A stretch of 64,000 bases of DNA from Bacteroides sp. 519 (lineage in GTDB: Bacteria; Bacteroidota; Bacteroidia; Bacteroidales; Bacteroidaceae), in contig NZ_QVMJ01000007.1 of NCBI RefSeq assembly GCF_010500955.1, positions 62,001-126,000 of the forward strand, in the 5' to 3' direction. The notes below the pieces were generated by a model. That model saw only the letters and a list, made by a program, of their open reading frames with translations, was not told the origin of the DNA and searched no databases. Each line of letters begins with the position of its first letter. Positions within the stretch are counted from its first letter, which is position 1. A program made the position numbers and the translations under genes. Below are positions 62,778 to 64,000 of the stretch, piece by piece.

Positions 62778-63551
62778 TTAAATTTTTTTCCCGATATAGA
62801 ACACGTAGCCATAAAAGTCTTTATATTTATTGTATAAGCTTTCTTCATGGCGTTCGGAAGCTACCAGACTTTCAGCATTTTTATTGCCGGCATGCTTTTT
62901 CAAAAACTCTTCCCGCGCTCTGTGGCTTGGAGCATAGAAATGCTCTGTCCAGCACTTTTCCGGTAAGATGAAAGTGGCGACCGGGACATATCCGGCTTTC
63001 TGCATCTGGGCAACCTTATTTGGAATAGTATCTATTTCGGGATAATTTGCCATCCAAAAATCGTTGATTTCTTCGGAACGTTCATCGGTAAACCACGAAA
63101 CCTCCGACACGGCGACATAGCCGTTTTTCTTCAAATACTGTTTCCATTCGTTCAGTCCTCGCTCAAAACCTATATTATAAATTGCACCTTCCGACCAGAT
63201 AAGGTCTAAGGATTCTTTCTCGAAAGGAAGATTATCCATTGAACCGACATTCCCTTTCACCCGGTCTTGCAGGCCGAGATATTCCACATTACGATTGAAA
63301 ATACGGATGAAGTCAGGAAACAGGTCAAGCCCTGTAATTTGTCCCGGAGTGTTCTGGGCGAGAGTCATCGTCTGGCCGCCTGTTCCACAGCCGAGGTCGG
63401 CAATGCAGGATTTATCGGTCAGATTGTCGATGAAGCTCAATGCTTTGAGGGTTACTTCCGGGCTGCCGGGGCCTTGACGTTCTACACTTGAAAAATATTC
63501 GCAGATCAGATTGAAATCGAAGTCGTGGATGGTTTTATTCTCGTTACTCAT
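62778..63551 (-). CDS. Class I SAM-dependent methyltransferase
   Basis: 257 residues. Motif I is [19 protein letters not shown] (residues about 54-72), followed by [12 protein letters not shown] and [25 protein letters not shown]. This is a small-molecule methyltransferase of the UbiE/Met11 type; the substrate is unknown. The promoter region upstream is the second copy of the ~95-bp module. Confidence 0.88.
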   Translation of the reverse strand: MSNENKTIHDFDFNLICEYFSSVERQGPGSPEVTLKALSFIDNLTDKSCIADLGCGTGGQTMTLAQNTPGQITGLDLFPDFIRIFNRNVEYLGLQDRVKGNVGSMDNLPFEKESLDLIWSEGAIYNIGFERGLNEWKQYLKKNGYVAVSEVSWFTDERSEEINDFWMANYPEIDTIPNKVAQMQKAGYVPVATFILPEKCWTEHFYAPSHRAREEFLKKHAGNKNAESLVASERHEESLYNKYKDFYGYVFYIGKKI

Positions 63552-63631
63552 GATGTTTAATATTATTGTTATGATAAACCATTCATATATATCTGGTCTT
63601 TATGAAGAGTACTATAAATTGTATTCATTTG

Positions 63632-63732
63632 CAAAAATAGCATATAAATGGGAAGCAGTTGCTATTTTCTATTCCCATTTTAATAACAAACCCCACTCTA
63701 TCTCACGACAGTACGGGGTCTGAACAATGCTA
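63632..63732 (-). repeat. Copy 2 of the ~95-bp promoter/terminator module
   Basis: TATTTTTG (minus strand, 63639-63632), ATATAAATGGGAA, and a hairpin ACCCC ... GGGGT (63690-63720) sharing the loop CTCTATCTCACGACAGTA with copy 1 at 54076. The outer and inner stem bases differ between copies. Confidence 0.7.
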
Positions 63733-64000
63733 CCATAGATATAAGCCTAAATATTTAGGTTGTAAATATATGGGTAATATGGAGATTATTTCGTATCCTT
63801 GTATTGCAAGAGTCGCTCTTAATATATTGTTGAAAACGAAGCTAATCAGCGAATAATGATAGCTGGTTTCTAAATCGTTACCTATCTGCAAATTCAGTTT
63901 TGCAACACACTGGAACATACATAGTTAAAAGATTCTCTATATTTTTCCACATGACAAATAATATCTATTTTTACTTGCTTACTACATATATCTTTTATAC
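63733..64000. other. AT-rich end of the window without a supported gene
   Basis: About 270 bp. Short frames exist on both strands but none looks coding. No attachment-site repeat of the tRNA-Phe 3' end was seen here. Confidence 0.5.

Noticed and set aside
18166-64000. Right-hand attachment site of the island
   Set aside because: I looked for a second copy of the tRNA-Phe 3' end and did not see one; the end is probably outside the window or the site differs.

Overview
The window reads as a Bacteroidales chromosome (Bacteroides/Parabacteroides/Dysgonomonas-like; species not determinable here). The evidence is a SusC/SusD pair, a hybrid two-component regulator of the polysaccharide-utilisation type, the sppA-lpxK-purine nucleoside phosphorylase-thiL gene order, promoters of the TTTG-N19-TAnnTTTG type, and a CTnDOT-like integrative conjugative element (ICE).

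Layout. (1) 1-12.75 kb: a polysaccharide utilisation locus with SusD (cut by the window edge), SusC and a hybrid two-component sensor on the minus strand, and GH76 and GH2 glycosidases on the plus strand. (2) 12.75-13.4 kb: a gene-free block of stacked repeats. (3) 13.4-18.24 kb: sppA, lpxK, purine nucleoside phosphorylase, thiL and tRNA-Phe(GAA). (4) From 18.49 kb to at least 63.5 kb: a mobile island starting with a tyrosine integrase next to tRNA-Phe. It carries accessory redox and acetyltransferase genes (19.9-23.8 kb), two pairs of small excisionase-like HTH genes (23.9-24.5 and 54.2-54.8 kb), a ParB gene block (25-28 kb), a tra operon (traA, B, D, E, F, G, I, J; 35.6-28.6 kb), mobABC (36.3-40.05 kb), DUF3945 and topoisomerase III genes (47.5-51.2 kb), ardA, an arsenic-resistance fusion gene, rteC and a flavinylation operon. 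The right end of the island was not found.

The transfer machinery looks broken. traG has an internal deletion with a frameshift, and the operon stops after traJ, where traK-traQ would be expected; a truncated DUF2971 gene sits there instead. mobABC, the topoisomerase gene and the regulators look intact, so the element may be mobilisable only with help in trans.

Two things stand out. First, behind the topoisomerase gene lies a small RNA of about 88 nt with a consensus promoter and a strong terminator, in the position and size reported for RteR of CTnDOT. Just before its terminator is a stretch of about 21-23 nt that is antisense, with at most one mismatch or bulge each, to four leaders in this element: mobA, the topoisomerase gene, the traD/traE gap and a small tra gene. 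This suggests direct base-pairing control of transfer genes. Second, an AT-rich cargo operon (47.2-40.1 kb, minus strand) joins a canonical thymidylate synthase to a DNA methyltransferase, a phosphoribosyltransferase-like protein, an ORC/CDC6-like ATPase, an unrecognised protein and a DUF4365 nuclease-like protein. The genes are packed with 1-10 nt gaps or overlaps behind one consensus promoter, and look like an uncharacterised defence or conflict system.
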